A DNA stretch of 64,000 nucleotides from positions 310,001-374,000 of the forward strand of contig NZ_LAHL01000003.1 in the NCBI RefSeq assembly GCF_000966195.1, in the 5' to 3' direction. Each line of letters starts with the position of its first letter. The stretch's first letter is position 1. Below, piece by piece: positions 6,992 to 15,209 of this stretch. The stretch comes from Domibacillus robiginosus. GTDB taxonomy: Bacteria > Bacillota > Bacilli > Bacillales > Domibacillaceae. A program made the translations under genes and the position numbers. Below the pieces are notes generated by a model. The model saw only the letters and a program-made list of their open reading frames with translations. It did no database searches and was not told the DNA's origin.

Positions 6992-9196
6992 TTAAGAAGG
7001 GGTTTTTTTCATGAGACTTTCCCATTCATTTTTTACAAGATTCCACGTATCTTTTGGAAGGCGGTCTCTGTATAAATATTGCTCATAATGGGCGGTAAGA
7101 TGGCTCATTATGCTGCTGGAAAACCGTGTGTCAATTTCTTTCGCATATTCGCTCAGCGTTTGCCCAGTTTTTCTTTTTAGCCCGGAGCGGTCCAGCTGGG
7201 CAAGAAGAACAAGGTATGCTTCTGGAAAGTAATGATCCTCTTTCTTTTGCTTAAACATGAAAATGTAATAGAAAGGCAGCCATTTTCTCCGGTATCGGTA
7301 GCATAACGCAGTAAGAAAAAGCACTGCTCCAGCGATAAAAGCAATAAGCTTCCCATTTGTTTTGAGAAATGATTCTGTAGTCACCTCTGCTGCTTCTGTG
7401 GAATCCTCGCCAAGGCTCTCTTCTGCCTGTGTCGGTTCTTCCGCTGCAGGCTGCTCCGGTGTTTCGGCCGGTGTTTCTGTATTTTCCGGTGTTTGTTCAT
7501 TTACAGGTGTTTGGGGTGTTTCCTCTAATTCAGGCACATCTGCATTGGTAAATCCCTGTGTTGGTTCAAAAGGCACCCAGCCGATATCTGGAAAATATAC
7601 CTCGACCCATGAATGTGCATTTTCGCTTGTGATCTGATACAGCTGTTTTCCAGATTCCGTCGTTTCCAGGTAGGTTCCTTCTGTGTAGCCCTTTACCCAG
7701 CGGGCAGGGATGTCAAGTGTCCGTAGCATAACAGCCATCGAGGTTGAGAAGTTGTCACAGTAGCCACGTTTTGTATCAAATAAAAACTGGGCCACGTAAT
7801 CTTCATCCTCTGAAGGAACAGGTACATCCACCTGCTCATACGTAAAGCCGCTGGAGCTAAAATAGGATTCAATTGCTTTTGCTTTATCAAACCATGTTTC
7901 CTGTCCCTCTGTAATATCCAGCGCCAGTTCTTTTATCTCTGGCGGTATATTTTCAGGAAGCTGTGTGTACCTGTTGGCAATACCTTGAAAAGGACGGACG
8001 GCTTCCTCTGACGAACTGTTTTGAAGCTCCTCCGATTGAAAAGAGGGGTGTTTATACTGAACGGAATACGAGACAGGAGCTCCCTGTTCATCCTCGTTGA
8101 ACGCTGTAATTTTATCGGTTCCTTTATTCAGCGCATACTGGTAGGAGGATGCTGCTTCAATTCTTTCCAGGCCGTGTGGGTATTGAATATGGCCGTAATT
8201 GGCTTCGTTATGAACAATGCTTGTCCTTTCCTCTGAAGGGACTTCGTCTGTAAACGAGAAAAGGGAAGGAGGTACGTGTCGCCTGAAAGTGAGCGGCTGC
8301 TCGTCTGAACGGGAAGAAACCCATCCTTTGCCGGTGTATTCATCTCTCGTATCAACCTTCCAGTAATGTTCTTCTTCCACTTCGGCTGTAAAGACCACTG
8401 CAGTATCAGGCAGAAACGGACCGCCAAGCTCAGAATCATCAGAACGAAATCCACTTCCTCCTGTTTCATCTGTCAACGTATTGCCCGAACCGCCCAGTGA
8501 CTCCATGAACGGAACAGGATTAGGCCAGATGGGGTTCGCTTTTGGGGCAGCAAACGCAATGGCTGCACTCCCGGCAACGAAGACGGCCAGCGAAACCATC
8601 CATTTCAGCTTGATCCTGTTTTGTTTGAGAATCGTTTCAGCGTTCGTCAGGCGCCGGAGGGCTAATAGACCCATCATGGCAAAACCAATCACAACGGACC
8701 GGATGATCGCTGTATGTGCCGAGTAGGGGGAAAACGTATCTAAAATCGTAATAAACACAATCGTAGCGAAAAAAAAGAACAAAATATTTCTGCGGGTCAT
8801 CAGCCAATAGTGAATTAAATACACCGTGATCCATAAAAGAGAAAAGAACAGCAGCGTTCGGATGGAGTTGGACAGCTCTGCCCACTGACCTTTTAATATG
8901 AGCTCTATATTTTCGATGATATGGCTCAAAAACAAATTCATCATTCCGCTGAAGCTACCATAGTGAATAAATTGGATACAAAACAGAATATAGGCCCCTT
9001 TTAAAACAACAGAGACAGGGCGGGGCACTCCCAAAAAAGCCAGCAGCAGTGAACCGCCAATAAAGCCGAGAAAAAGGCCGATCCAGTTTATGCCGGCTAA
9101 CTGTTCGACCGGACGCAGCCACTCCCATAGAAGAAAAAAGCTGAGAACATACAAAAGAAAAGAATCAATCGTCCATTTTGCGCGCTGTTGATTCAT
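6992..9196 (-). CDS. yebA: Transglutaminase-like membrane protein (YebA family)
   Basis: This 734-residue protein has a block of about six TM helices at the N-terminus, a large extracytoplasmic part with a transglutaminase core, a Pro/Glu/Thr-rich linker, another TM helix (KLIAFIAGAVLFLTALCY) and a cytoplasmic DUF4129-like tail. The core has Cys480 in RGYCDNFSTSM and His528 in NAHSWVEVYF; the third position, usually Asp in WVPxDPT, is Glu545 here. Such proteins are encoded with a MoxR ATPase and a DUF58 protein, as here, and are thought to act in envelope assembly or protein quality control. The start overlaps the end of yeaD by four bases. Its true activity, protease or cross-linker, is unknown. 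Confidence 0.93.
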   Translation of the reverse strand: MNQQRAKWTIDSFLLYVLSFFLLWEWLRPVEQLAGINWIGLFLGFIGGSLLLAFLGVPRPVSVVLKGAYILFCIQFIHYGSFSGMMNLFLSHIIENIELILKGQWAELSNSIRTLLFFSLLWITVYLIHYWLMTRRNILFFFFATIVFITILDTFSPYSAHTAIIRSVVIGFAMMGLLALRRLTNAETILKQNRIKLKWMVSLAVFVAGSAAIAFAAPKANPIWPNPVPFMESLGGSGNTLTDETGGSGFRSDDSELGGPFLPDTAVVFTAEVEEEHYWKVDTRDEYTGKGWVSSRSDEQPLTFRRHVPPSLFSFTDEVPSEERTSIVHNEANYGHIQYPHGLERIEAASSYQYALNKGTDKITAFNEDEQGAPVSYSVQYKHPSFQSEELQNSSSEEAVRPFQGIANRYTQLPENIPPEIKELALDITEGQETWFDKAKAIESYFSSSGFTYEQVDVPVPSEDEDYVAQFLFDTKRGYCDNFSTSMAVMLRTLDIPARWVKGYTEGTYLETTESGKQLYQITSENAHSWVEVYFPDIGWVPFEPTQGFTNADVPELEETPQTPVNEQTPENTETPAETPEQPAAEEPTQAEESLGEDSTEAAEVTTESFLKTNGKLIAFIAGAVLFLTALCYRYRRKWLPFYYIFMFKQKKEDHYFPEAYLVLLAQLDRSGLKRKTGQTLSEYAKEIDTRFSSSIMSHLTAHYEQYLYRDRLPKDTWNLVKNEWESLMKKTPS

Positions 9197-10392
9197 GCAC
9201 TGCTCACCTCCGAAAAGGCCTTCGCAAATTGACCTTTACGTACGATACAAACGCTAATTCCGCCCCACTGCTGGGCCGGCCTGCTCTCCGAAGTGGCTTG
9301 GCTGCCGTCAGCCAGAAAGACGATGACAGACTGGCCCTGACTTGAATAATAGCGGGCTCGTTCGAGCGCTCCTTCAGTCAGTTGCGAGGTCACCAGTAAA
9401 AGCGTACTGCTCTGCTGGATAATCGCTGCTTCATTTTCCAGGATGCTTGCAAAAGAAACCGTGCTTGTTTCTTTAATGGTCGCCAGGTGATAAAAAAGCT
9501 GCTGCTCATGTTTCTCGCCGCCACGAACGCCAAAATGGCGGCGATCATCGTCTGCTGTCAGCAGTCCCACTTGTGCACCGGACGGGATGATCCCCTTTAT
9601 AGCAGAGGCAGTAAATGAAACGACTGTTTCAAACTGCGCTGAAGGCGTGCAATCCATCACAATCATAATATTGTGAGACTGGTGCTGTTCAAACTCCTTC
9701 GTCATTAAGCTGTTCCGTTTCGCTGTTGCTTTCCAGTTGATCAAGGATAACCTGTCACCCGGCTGATAGCTGCGAATACCGACGGACATAGACATGTCCT
9801 CATTTTGATATCCCCTTCTTGCTCTTGCTGCAGAGCCGTAAGCAGCCGATCCGGAAAGCGGCCGGTATTGAAGCTCTTCAAAAGAAGGGTACACGACTAT
9901 TTTATTTTCGATCGGAATCTGTTTTTCTTTTTCAATAAAACCGAATAAATCGCCTGTTTTCACACGAATTCCCGTGAAATGGTGTTCTCCTCTCGGCATC
10001 CGGCTAATCTCATAGTCGAAGGTGAATTCTTTTTTAAATCCCGGAACCAGAGCCCTCTTTCTCTGCTGTTCAGAAAGTAAGGGGGAGTTTTCAATCATTT
10101 CTTCTGCGACGATATAAAAAAGCGGGAATCGATTTTTCCTTAAAAGCGTGATTTGAATACGAACCTGCTCATCAAAAAGAAACTCTTGTTTCGAAAATGT
10201 TCTTTTCCCTTTGAGAGACAAAGGATAAAAAAACAATATGAACGCATAAAAAGCGGCTGGAAGAAAGCTGTAAAATAAGAACCAGCTGACAAATCCTCCT
10301 TGGAACATGGCATACGAAAAAGCAAGAACAGTCAGGGCGATTAAAAGTAGGAAGCGACGAAATTCTTTCGTTTTCGAAAATGCTTTACTCAT
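9193..10392 (-). CDS. yeaD: DUF58 (VWA-like) protein YeaD
   Basis: This 399-residue protein has two adjacent N-terminal TM segments (about 12-55) and a cytoplasmic part. The DUF58 signature is visible as IRSYQPGDRLSLINWKATAKRNSLMTKEF, split by the usual PGD and WKxxA residues, followed by a VWA-like strand IMIVMDCTPSA that resembles a MIDAS site. DUF58 proteins pair with MoxR ATPases. The gene overlaps its neighbours on both sides, so yeaC-yeaD-yebA form one coupled operon, the same order as in B. subtilis. Molecular function is not established. Confidence 0.93.
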   Translation of the reverse strand: MSKAFSKTKEFRRFLLLIALTVLAFSYAMFQGGFVSWFLFYSFLPAAFYAFILFFYPLSLKGKRTFSKQEFLFDEQVRIQITLLRKNRFPLFYIVAEEMIENSPLLSEQQRKRALVPGFKKEFTFDYEISRMPRGEHHFTGIRVKTGDLFGFIEKEKQIPIENKIVVYPSFEELQYRPLSGSAAYGSAARARRGYQNEDMSMSVGIRSYQPGDRLSLINWKATAKRNSLMTKEFEQHQSHNIMIVMDCTPSAQFETVVSFTASAIKGIIPSGAQVGLLTADDDRRHFGVRGGEKHEQQLFYHLATIKETSTVSFASILENEAAIIQQSSTLLLVTSQLTEGALERARYYSSQGQSVIVFLADGSQATSESRPAQQWGGISVCIVRKGQFAKAFSEVSSA

Positions 10393-11344
10393 ATTTGGCC
10401 ACGTGCCTTTGAACCGGCACTGAAATCAGGCCAATCAATTGTTCAATTACATTTTCAGTATGGATCCCTTCAAAACGGGATTCCGGTTTTAAAATAATCC
10501 GATGGGCAAAAACAAACGGAGCGAGATACTGCACGTCATCAGGAAGCACATAGTCTCTGTTATGCATAAAAGCCAGCGCCTGTGAGGCTTTCATGAGGGC
10601 AATGGAACCACGGGGGCTGACGCCTAGAAAAACATTTTTATGAGAGCGGGTGGCAGCAGAAAGTTCGGCAATATACCTTCTGACGGATTCATCTACATAA
10701 ACGTTTTTAATGCCAAGCTGCAGCTGCCGAAGTTCGGGAAGGCTGACAACCGGCTGAAGGTCTTCAATAGGCGGTACAGCTTGAGCTCTTTTTAAAACAT
10801 CTATTTCTTCCTCTAATGTAGGGTAGCCCATTTTCATTTTTAATAAAAAGCGGTCAAGCTGGGCTTCTGGCAGAGGATACGTGCCTTCGTAGTCGATTGG
10901 ATTTTGAGTAGCCATAACAAAAAAAGGCTTTTCAAGCACATGCGTCACACCATCCACTGTAATGCTATTTTCCTCCATGCTTTCGAGGAGCGCAGACTGG
11001 GTTTTAGGCGATGTTCGGTTAATTTCATCAGCGAGAATAATGTTTCCCATGATTGGACCTGGATGGAACTGAAAATCCATATCCCGCGGGTTATAAATAG
11101 ATACACCCATAATATCGGATGGAAGCAAATCGGGTGTAAACTGGATTCTCCGTAACTCCGCACTCATGGACTTTGCCAGTGCTCTGACCATCATGGTTTT
11201 CCCGACGCCGGGCACATCTTCAAGCAGTACGTGGCCCTCGGCAAGAAGCGCCACCAGTGTCAGCTTTGCCACCTCTTGTTTACCTGCTATTACCTTTTCA
11301 ATATTTTGAAGGATTCTATGAATCTCAGGATGCAGCTGGTTCAT
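10385..11344 (-). CDS. yeaC: MoxR-family AAA+ ATPase YeaC
   Basis: This MoxR ATPase of about 319 residues has Walker A LLEDVPGVGKTMM, Walker B ILADEINRTSPKTQSALLE, sensor 1 FVMATQNPIDYEGTYPLPEAQLDRF and an arginine finger region SPRGSIALMKASQA. It probably remodels or activates the VWA-like partner encoded next. The ATG at 11344 is preferred (GGAGG nine bases upstream); a TTG one codon earlier is possible. It is first in the yeaC-yeaD-yebA operon. Confidence 0.95.
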   Translation of the reverse strand: MNQLHPEIHRILQNIEKVIAGKQEVAKLTLVALLAEGHVLLEDVPGVGKTMMVRALAKSMSAELRRIQFTPDLLPSDIMGVSIYNPRDMDFQFHPGPIMGNIILADEINRTSPKTQSALLESMEENSITVDGVTHVLEKPFFVMATQNPIDYEGTYPLPEAQLDRFLLKMKMGYPTLEEEIDVLKRAQAVPPIEDLQPVVSLPELRQLQLGIKNVYVDESVRRYIAELSAATRSHKNVFLGVSPRGSIALMKASQALAFMHNRDYVLPDDVQYLAPFVFAHRIILKPESRFEGIHTENVIEQLIGLISVPVQRHVAKYE

Positions 11345-11759
11345 CAATTTTGTCCTCCCCTGGTTTTATGACACAATCAATCCATCTCATAAAATAGATT
11401 GATAAATGATCAGAAATTTCTATTATTTCTCCTGCTTATAAGTGTAACGTATGTGCTCTGTGCGGAGTCAAATTTTAACTATTGAATCAAGAAGAAAAAC
11501 AAAAAAAGGGAAAAGAAGGTTAATTCTTATCCCAGTTTTATTTATTGTAAAGCAGCTAGCAGCTCTTTAAGAGGCTGCTTTCATTCTGTTGAAATAAGAG
11601 ACTGGCTCTATCTTTTCTAGTTTAAATCCAACATATTTGTGAACGTTTAGGTCTCTGGCAGTATGGGTCACCGTGCTTGGTCCAGGCGTAGAAGAGGCGG
11701 CATCCGCGGGGCTCCGCTTTTCGCGGAGCAGCCGGTGAGGCGCGGCAAAGCCTGATTGA
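11345..11759. other. Intergenic region with a family A fragment
   Basis: This gap upstream of the yeaC operon is AT-rich to about 11560. It then holds a small hairpin (GCAGCTAGCAGCTCTTTAAGAGGCTGC) and, at about 11677-11758, a GC-rich stretch beginning GTAGAAGAGGCGGCATCCGC. That stretch matches the end of family A in the orientation of the 51.6-52.1 kb copy and is probably a truncated copy. No gene is seen. Confidence 0.55.
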
Positions 11760-12195
11760 TTCAGTGTGTAGACAAAGTCTTTCGCTTTTTAAAAAGAGCT
11801 GATAAGTGAAGCCGGACGGACTTCGCGTTCCACGGGCAGTGCGGGAGCCTCCTCGGCTACGCCTGCGGGGTCTCCCGACTCACTGTACTTCCCGCAGGAG
11901 TCTTCGTCCGTCCGGCTTCACTAAGTGGTATTGAAGATCAATCAACCAAGGATTGCGTATAAATTTTCTCTTTTTTTAAAAGAAAAAATACGGCCCTTTA
12001 TACAATCTCGTGGCAAGCCACTTGGCGGCGGTAGGGCAGCGCAGACTCCTATGGGACGAGCAGGCAGCTGAGACCGGCGGAGCCGCCAGGCGCAGTCGGG
12101 CTGAGCGCCTGCCCCATGGAAAGCGGAGCTGCCCGGACGCCGCCGATCTATCCCGTTCATGTACATGGTTACCAATCATTTGTCTACACCCTGAA
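11760..12195 (-). repeat. Intergenic repeat family B, copy 2
   Basis: This is a full-length 436-base element in minus orientation with both ends intact: TTCAGTGTGTAGACAAA on the left and TTTGTCTACACCCTGAA on the right. The ends are inverted repeats of each other. Both GC-rich hairpin modules are present (GGACGAAGACTCCTGCGGGA and GCAGACTCCTATGGGACGA in the element's two strands). It lies between yeaC and doxX, beside the hairpin that ends doxX. Confidence 0.85.
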
Positions 12196-12203
12196 GCAGC
12201 CCT

Positions 12204-12578
12204 TTAGGAGGCTGCTTTTATATGTGAAGAAAGGGCATATTTAGCTGGTCCGGAAAGCGCCAGGTGAACAGCGATCGCCAGCAGGACGATGTCGAGCTCC
12301 AATCCGCCCAAAAAGCCTGAAGATAGCTTGACCGTAAAAATGGCGCCTAATAAAATAACTGCAAATAAGATTGATATGATCCTTACGCCCAAACCGAGCA
12401 TTAAAGCAATGCCTCCTATAAGCTCGATGGCAGCAACAATATAAGCCATAAAACCTGGAATACCTACGCTGTCAAAAAAACCTGCTGTACCAGCAATGCC
12501 GCCTTTCCATTTGTCCAGTCCATGCATAAAAAAGGTAAATCCAAGAATAATCCGTAAAATCAGTGTTCCTTTTTCCAT
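12204..12578 (-). CDS. DoxX-family membrane protein
   Basis: This 124-residue protein has four TM helices. The N-terminus GTLILRIILGFTFFMHGLDKW is the typical DoxX start, and the second half has EIGGIALMLGLGVR-like helices (here ELIGGIALMLGLGVRI). DoxX proteins are membrane components linked to quinone-dependent redox and thiol stress in some bacteria, for example DoxDA and the mycobacterial DoxX complex. The ribosome site AAAGGAGG is strong. The gene is divergent from the BlaI-type regulator and has BlaI-like operators just upstream, so it is likely repressed by it. Its stop lies inside a GC-rich hairpin. Confidence 0.9.
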   Translation of the reverse strand: MEKGTLILRIILGFTFFMHGLDKWKGGIAGTAGFFDSVGIPGFMAYIVAAIELIGGIALMLGLGVRIISILFAVILLGAIFTVKLSSGFLGGLELDIVLLAIAVHLALSGPAKYALSSHIKAAS

Positions 12579-12601
12579 TGTGCAACCTCCTTTAATTTGT
12601 A

Positions 12602-12639
12602 ACTACAATGTGTAGTGTCGTAACACTATGCTTTGTAGT
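12602..12639. promoter_or_regulatory. Two BlaI/MecI-type operators upstream of doxX
   Basis: ACTACAATGTGTAGT at 12602-12616 is a perfect dyad with a three-base centre. ACTATGCTTTGTAGT at 12625-12639 is a weaker one, 23 bases away. They match the known BlaI/MecI operator core (ACTACA and TGTAGT half-sites) and lie 24-60 bases upstream of the doxX start. Confidence 0.75.
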
Positions 12640-12724
12640 TTACTACGAAACTGGCGAAATAATTGTTAAGATTTTGTTTCAAAAATGTTACATAAAGGAA
12701 TCTTGACGCAGCTCTTGCCTGCAC

Positions 12725-12744
12725 ACTACAATGGGTAATGTAGG
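12725..12744 (+). promoter_or_regulatory. Degenerate BlaI-type operator upstream of the regulator gene
   Basis: ACTACA at 12725-12730 is followed by GGTAAT and TGTAGG, giving half-sites of the same type with imperfect spacing. It lies 12-30 bases before the regulator start, where it would allow autorepression. Confidence 0.45.
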
Positions 12745-12755
12745 GAGGTCCGAAA

Positions 12756-13169
12756 ATGAAAATTCAATCGTTTAAATTTAATGAACGCGGGCTGAATCGT
12801 TTTTTTGGACCGCTTGAGGCAAAGATTATGGATGTACTCTGGTGCGGCGGTGAAAAGTCGATCAAGGACGTGCAGCATGAGCTGGAAAAGGAGAAGGCGA
12901 CGAATTTTAATACGGTAATGACCGTGATGAACCGCCTTGTTGACAAAGGCATCCTGACAAAACGCCTGGAAGGAAGAACGTCTATGTACTGGCCGGTTCT
13001 TACGCGTGAAGAATTCGTGAACACTCAATCAAAGGAAATGACGCAGGAGCTCGTAGATGAATTCGGCAGCGTGGTTGTCAGCCATATGATCGAAGCGCTT
13101 GATGAAGCGGATGATCAATTGGTCGCGCAGCTAGAGCAAAAAATAAAAGAATGGAAAAAGGACCGATAA
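12756..13169 (+). CDS. BlaI/MecI/CopY-family repressor
   Basis: This 137-residue winged-helix repressor has the family signature RFFGPLEAKIMDVLWCGGEKSIKDVQ, then NTVMTVMNRLVDKGILTK and RTSMYWPVLTREEF. The C-terminal helices (QELVDEFGSVVVSHMIEALDEAD) would form the dimer interface cleaved or released when the paired M56 protease is active. GGGAGG lies seven bases before the start. The next gene follows after one base. Operators upstream of doxX, of this gene and of bdbD suggest its targets. Confidence 0.94.
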   Translation: MKIQSFKFNERGLNRFFGPLEAKIMDVLWCGGEKSIKDVQHELEKEKATNFNTVMTVMNRLVDKGILTKRLEGRTSMYWPVLTREEFVNTQSKEMTQELVDEFGSVVVSHMIEALDEADDQLVAQLEQKIKEWKKDR

Positions 13170-13170
13170 T

Positions 13171-14013
13171 ATGAGGACCACACATCCATCAAAAGGTTTG
13201 TTTCTCATCAGTCTGCTGGCCTCGGGTACCATTTTGTCCCAGATGGTGTTATATGCCTTATCGATTTTTGCCGGCTGGGATGTGCGATTAAATCTTGTAT
13301 TTATTTGCCACAGCGTATTTCAATGGATTGGTTTTGCTTTCCTGGAGTATGCACTTGATGCGCTTGTATTCAGCACACTAGTTTTATTTTTCTGGAAGAT
13401 CGGGGAGCAGTGGCTCCAGGCTTCCAGGCTGAGACGCTCGTTTCGTGCGTATGAAATGCGGACGCTGACAAACGAATGGTCCAGGCGCCACCGGGCTGAT
13501 ATCCGCTTGATTTCATACCCGGCTCCCGTGGCGGTCACAATGGGTTTTTTCCGTCCGGTTATTGTGCTGTCTACCGGATTGAAGGATATGCTGACAGAAT
13601 CAGAGTTTGAAGCGGTTGTGTACCATGAGCTGTATCATTATCGAAGTCGCGACCCGCTGAAAGTATTTTCCCTGTTGATGTCAGCGACTGTATTATGGTA
13701 CATGCCGATTTTAAGGTGGGTCCAGGAGCAGTATCGGCGTGACAAGGAGCTACTGGCAGATGCATATGCGATTGAGCGGACAGGCTCTGCAGCAAATCTT
13801 GGAAGTGCGCTTGTAAAAATGATTAAAGCAGGAAAACAGGTTCATGTGCCACTTTCATGCGTATCATTTGCTGATACGTCTGTCAACGAGCGGATTCATC
13901 GTTTGCTTAATCCCGCAGCAGAGCGGCCGATTTCGGTGCCCGTTCAGTCGGCTTTTTGGTCGCTGTCTGTTTTTTCTTTTATTTGCTTTCTGTTCATTTA
14001 CGCGCTGTCGTAA
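13171..14013 (+). CDS. BlaR1-like M56 membrane metalloprotease
   Basis: This 280-residue protein has TM helices near 10-35, 44-78 and 262-280. The zinc motif is HELYH (His152, Glu153, His156), with a likely third ligand in DKELLADAYAIE. It is an M56 peptidase like BlaR1/MecR1 but stops after the protease part: the C-terminal penicillin-binding sensor domain of true BlaR1 is absent. It probably releases repression by the BlaI-type protein encoded just upstream in response to an unknown signal. Linkage to disulfide-bond genes suggests a redox or envelope signal rather than a beta-lactam. Confidence 0.92.
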   Translation: MRTTHPSKGLFLISLLASGTILSQMVLYALSIFAGWDVRLNLVFICHSVFQWIGFAFLEYALDALVFSTLVLFFWKIGEQWLQASRLRRSFRAYEMRTLTNEWSRRHRADIRLISYPAPVAVTMGFFRPVIVLSTGLKDMLTESEFEAVVYHELYHYRSRDPLKVFSLLMSATVLWYMPILRWVQEQYRRDKELLADAYAIERTGSAANLGSALVKMIKAGKQVHVPLSCVSFADTSVNERIHRLLNPAAERPISVPVQSAFWSLSVFSFICFLFIYALS

Positions 14014-14034
14014 ATGAATCTTTTTTAATAAAAC

Positions 14035-14049
14035 ACTACAGTTTGTAGT
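14035..14049 (+). promoter_or_regulatory. BlaI/MecI-type operator upstream of bdbD
   Basis: ACTACAGTTTGTAGT is a perfect dyad with half-sites identical to the best site upstream of doxX. It ends 17 bases before the bdbD start and overlaps the space just before the ribosome site AAGGAG. Confidence 0.78.
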
Positions 14050-14066
14050 TTAAGGAGTGGAATGAG

Positions 14067-14717
14067 TTGGCAAAAGGTGTTTTTTGGGTTGTTGGTTTTT
14101 TTGCCATTTGTATGGCAGGCGTCGTCCTGTTGTCCAATGTAAGTGAAAAAAGTGCGGATATTAATTATGAGAACGAACCGTTTATAGGAGAGGAAGCAGC
14201 GCCAGTATCCATCGTTGAGTTTGGCGATTATAAATGCCCGGTCTGCAAGGATTTTAATGATTCTTTTTTTCCGCTGATCAATGAGCAGCTAGTGGAAACC
14301 GGCAAAGCAAAGTTTTATTTTATGAACTATTCATTTATTAATGTGGATTCCAATCGCTCAGCCCAGTTTGCTGAAGCAGTCTATCAAACACTGGGAAGTG
14401 AGCGCTTTTGGGAATTTCACCATTTAATGTACGAGAAACAGCCGGATGATTTGTCCTTTGAAAAAGTAGATTTATACACAAATGACTTTTTAAAGAAGGC
14501 GCTGGCAGAGATGGCAACGGATGAGGAAGTAGCCAAAGTAATGGCGGTTGTAGAAAAAGAGGGATCGATGACAGCATGGGAAAAAGATGCCGCCGCAGCA
14601 AAAGAGCTTGGTGTAGCCGGCACACCGACGCTGTTTGTTAATGGGAAGGAATTCAAAGGAAATTCATTTGAAGACCTCGTGAAAATGGTGGATGAGGCTG
14701 CGGCTGATGCTGAATAA
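14067..14717 (+). CDS. bdbD: DsbA-like thiol-disulfide oxidoreductase (BdbD type)
   Basis: This 216-residue extracytoplasmic oxidoreductase starts at a TTG with AAGGAG upstream. An N-terminal TM anchor (about 5-24) is followed by a thioredoxin fold with an inserted helical domain. The active site is Cys57-Pro-Val-Cys60 in FGDYKCPVCKDF, and the cis-Pro loop is GTPTLFVNGKEF. It would form disulfide bonds in exported proteins with the DsbB-like partner encoded next. The gene overlaps bdbC and has a BlaI-type operator upstream. Confidence 0.93.
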   Translation: MAKGVFWVVGFFAICMAGVVLLSNVSEKSADINYENEPFIGEEAAPVSIVEFGDYKCPVCKDFNDSFFPLINEQLVETGKAKFYFMNYSFINVDSNRSAQFAEAVYQTLGSERFWEFHHLMYEKQPDDLSFEKVDLYTNDFLKKALAEMATDEEVAKVMAVVEKEGSMTAWEKDAAAAKELGVAGTPTLFVNGKEFKGNSFEDLVKMVDEAAADAE

Positions 14718-15114
14718 ACCGCTTCTCGCTGCCTGGCTCACTGCCATCACAGCTACAATCGGCAGCTTGTTTTTCAGCGAGCAGATGGGATTTATTCCGT
14801 GTACGTTATGCTGGTATCAGCGTATTTTCATGTACCCGCTTTGTGTGTTTATCGGCCTTGCGTTTTATTGGGGAGATACGCGCATGTACCGCTACATTCT
14901 GCCTGTCAGCATTTTGGGCATGGGGCTTGCCGGCTATCATTATGCCCTGCAGAAAATACCGGCTATGAAACATTTTGAAATGTGTACAAGTGGAGTTCCC
15001 TGTTCGGGAGAGTACATTAACGCACTTGGTTTTATCACCATTCCGTTTTTAAGTTTTTGTGCGTTTACGATCATTACCATTTCCATGCTCGTTCTTCGTA
15101 AAATGTCCGTTTAA
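14707..15114 (+). CDS. bdbC: DsbB-like quinone-dependent thiol oxidase (BdbC type)
   Basis: This four-TM membrane protein of 135 residues reoxidises BdbD and passes electrons to quinone. Both redox pairs are present: Cys32/Cys35 in CTLCWYQRIFMYP and Cys93/Cys99 in CTSGVPCS. The ATG at 14707 is preferred because it fits the family length and has GAGG nine bases upstream; an ATG at 14692 would add five residues. It overlaps the end of bdbD. A terminator follows. Confidence 0.93.
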   Translation: MLNKPLLAAWLTAITATIGSLFFSEQMGFIPCTLCWYQRIFMYPLCVFIGLAFYWGDTRMYRYILPVSILGMGLAGYHYALQKIPAMKHFEMCTSGVPCSGEYINALGFITIPFLSFCAFTIITISMLVLRKMSV

Positions 15115-15131
15115 ATAAACGGGCATTTTTT
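15101..15131 (+). terminator. Terminator after bdbDC
   Basis: AATGTCCGTTTA pairs with TAAACGGGCATT and is followed by a T run. It overlaps the last codons of bdbC. Confidence 0.8.
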
Positions 15132-15139
15132 CATATATT

Positions 15140-15172
15140 TTTCACGCATTATTCACATCTGACCTGTATAAT
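15140..15172 (+). promoter_or_regulatory. PepSY-gene promoter with TTTCAC direct repeat
   Basis: TTTCAC at 15140-15145 and ATTCAC at 15151-15156 have the same 11-base period as the htrA promoter, and a perfect TATAAT follows ten bases later at 15167-15172. Confidence 0.72.
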
Positions 15173-15209
15173 GCCTCACTAGGTGAATAAAAAGAAGGAG
15201 GCAAACTAG

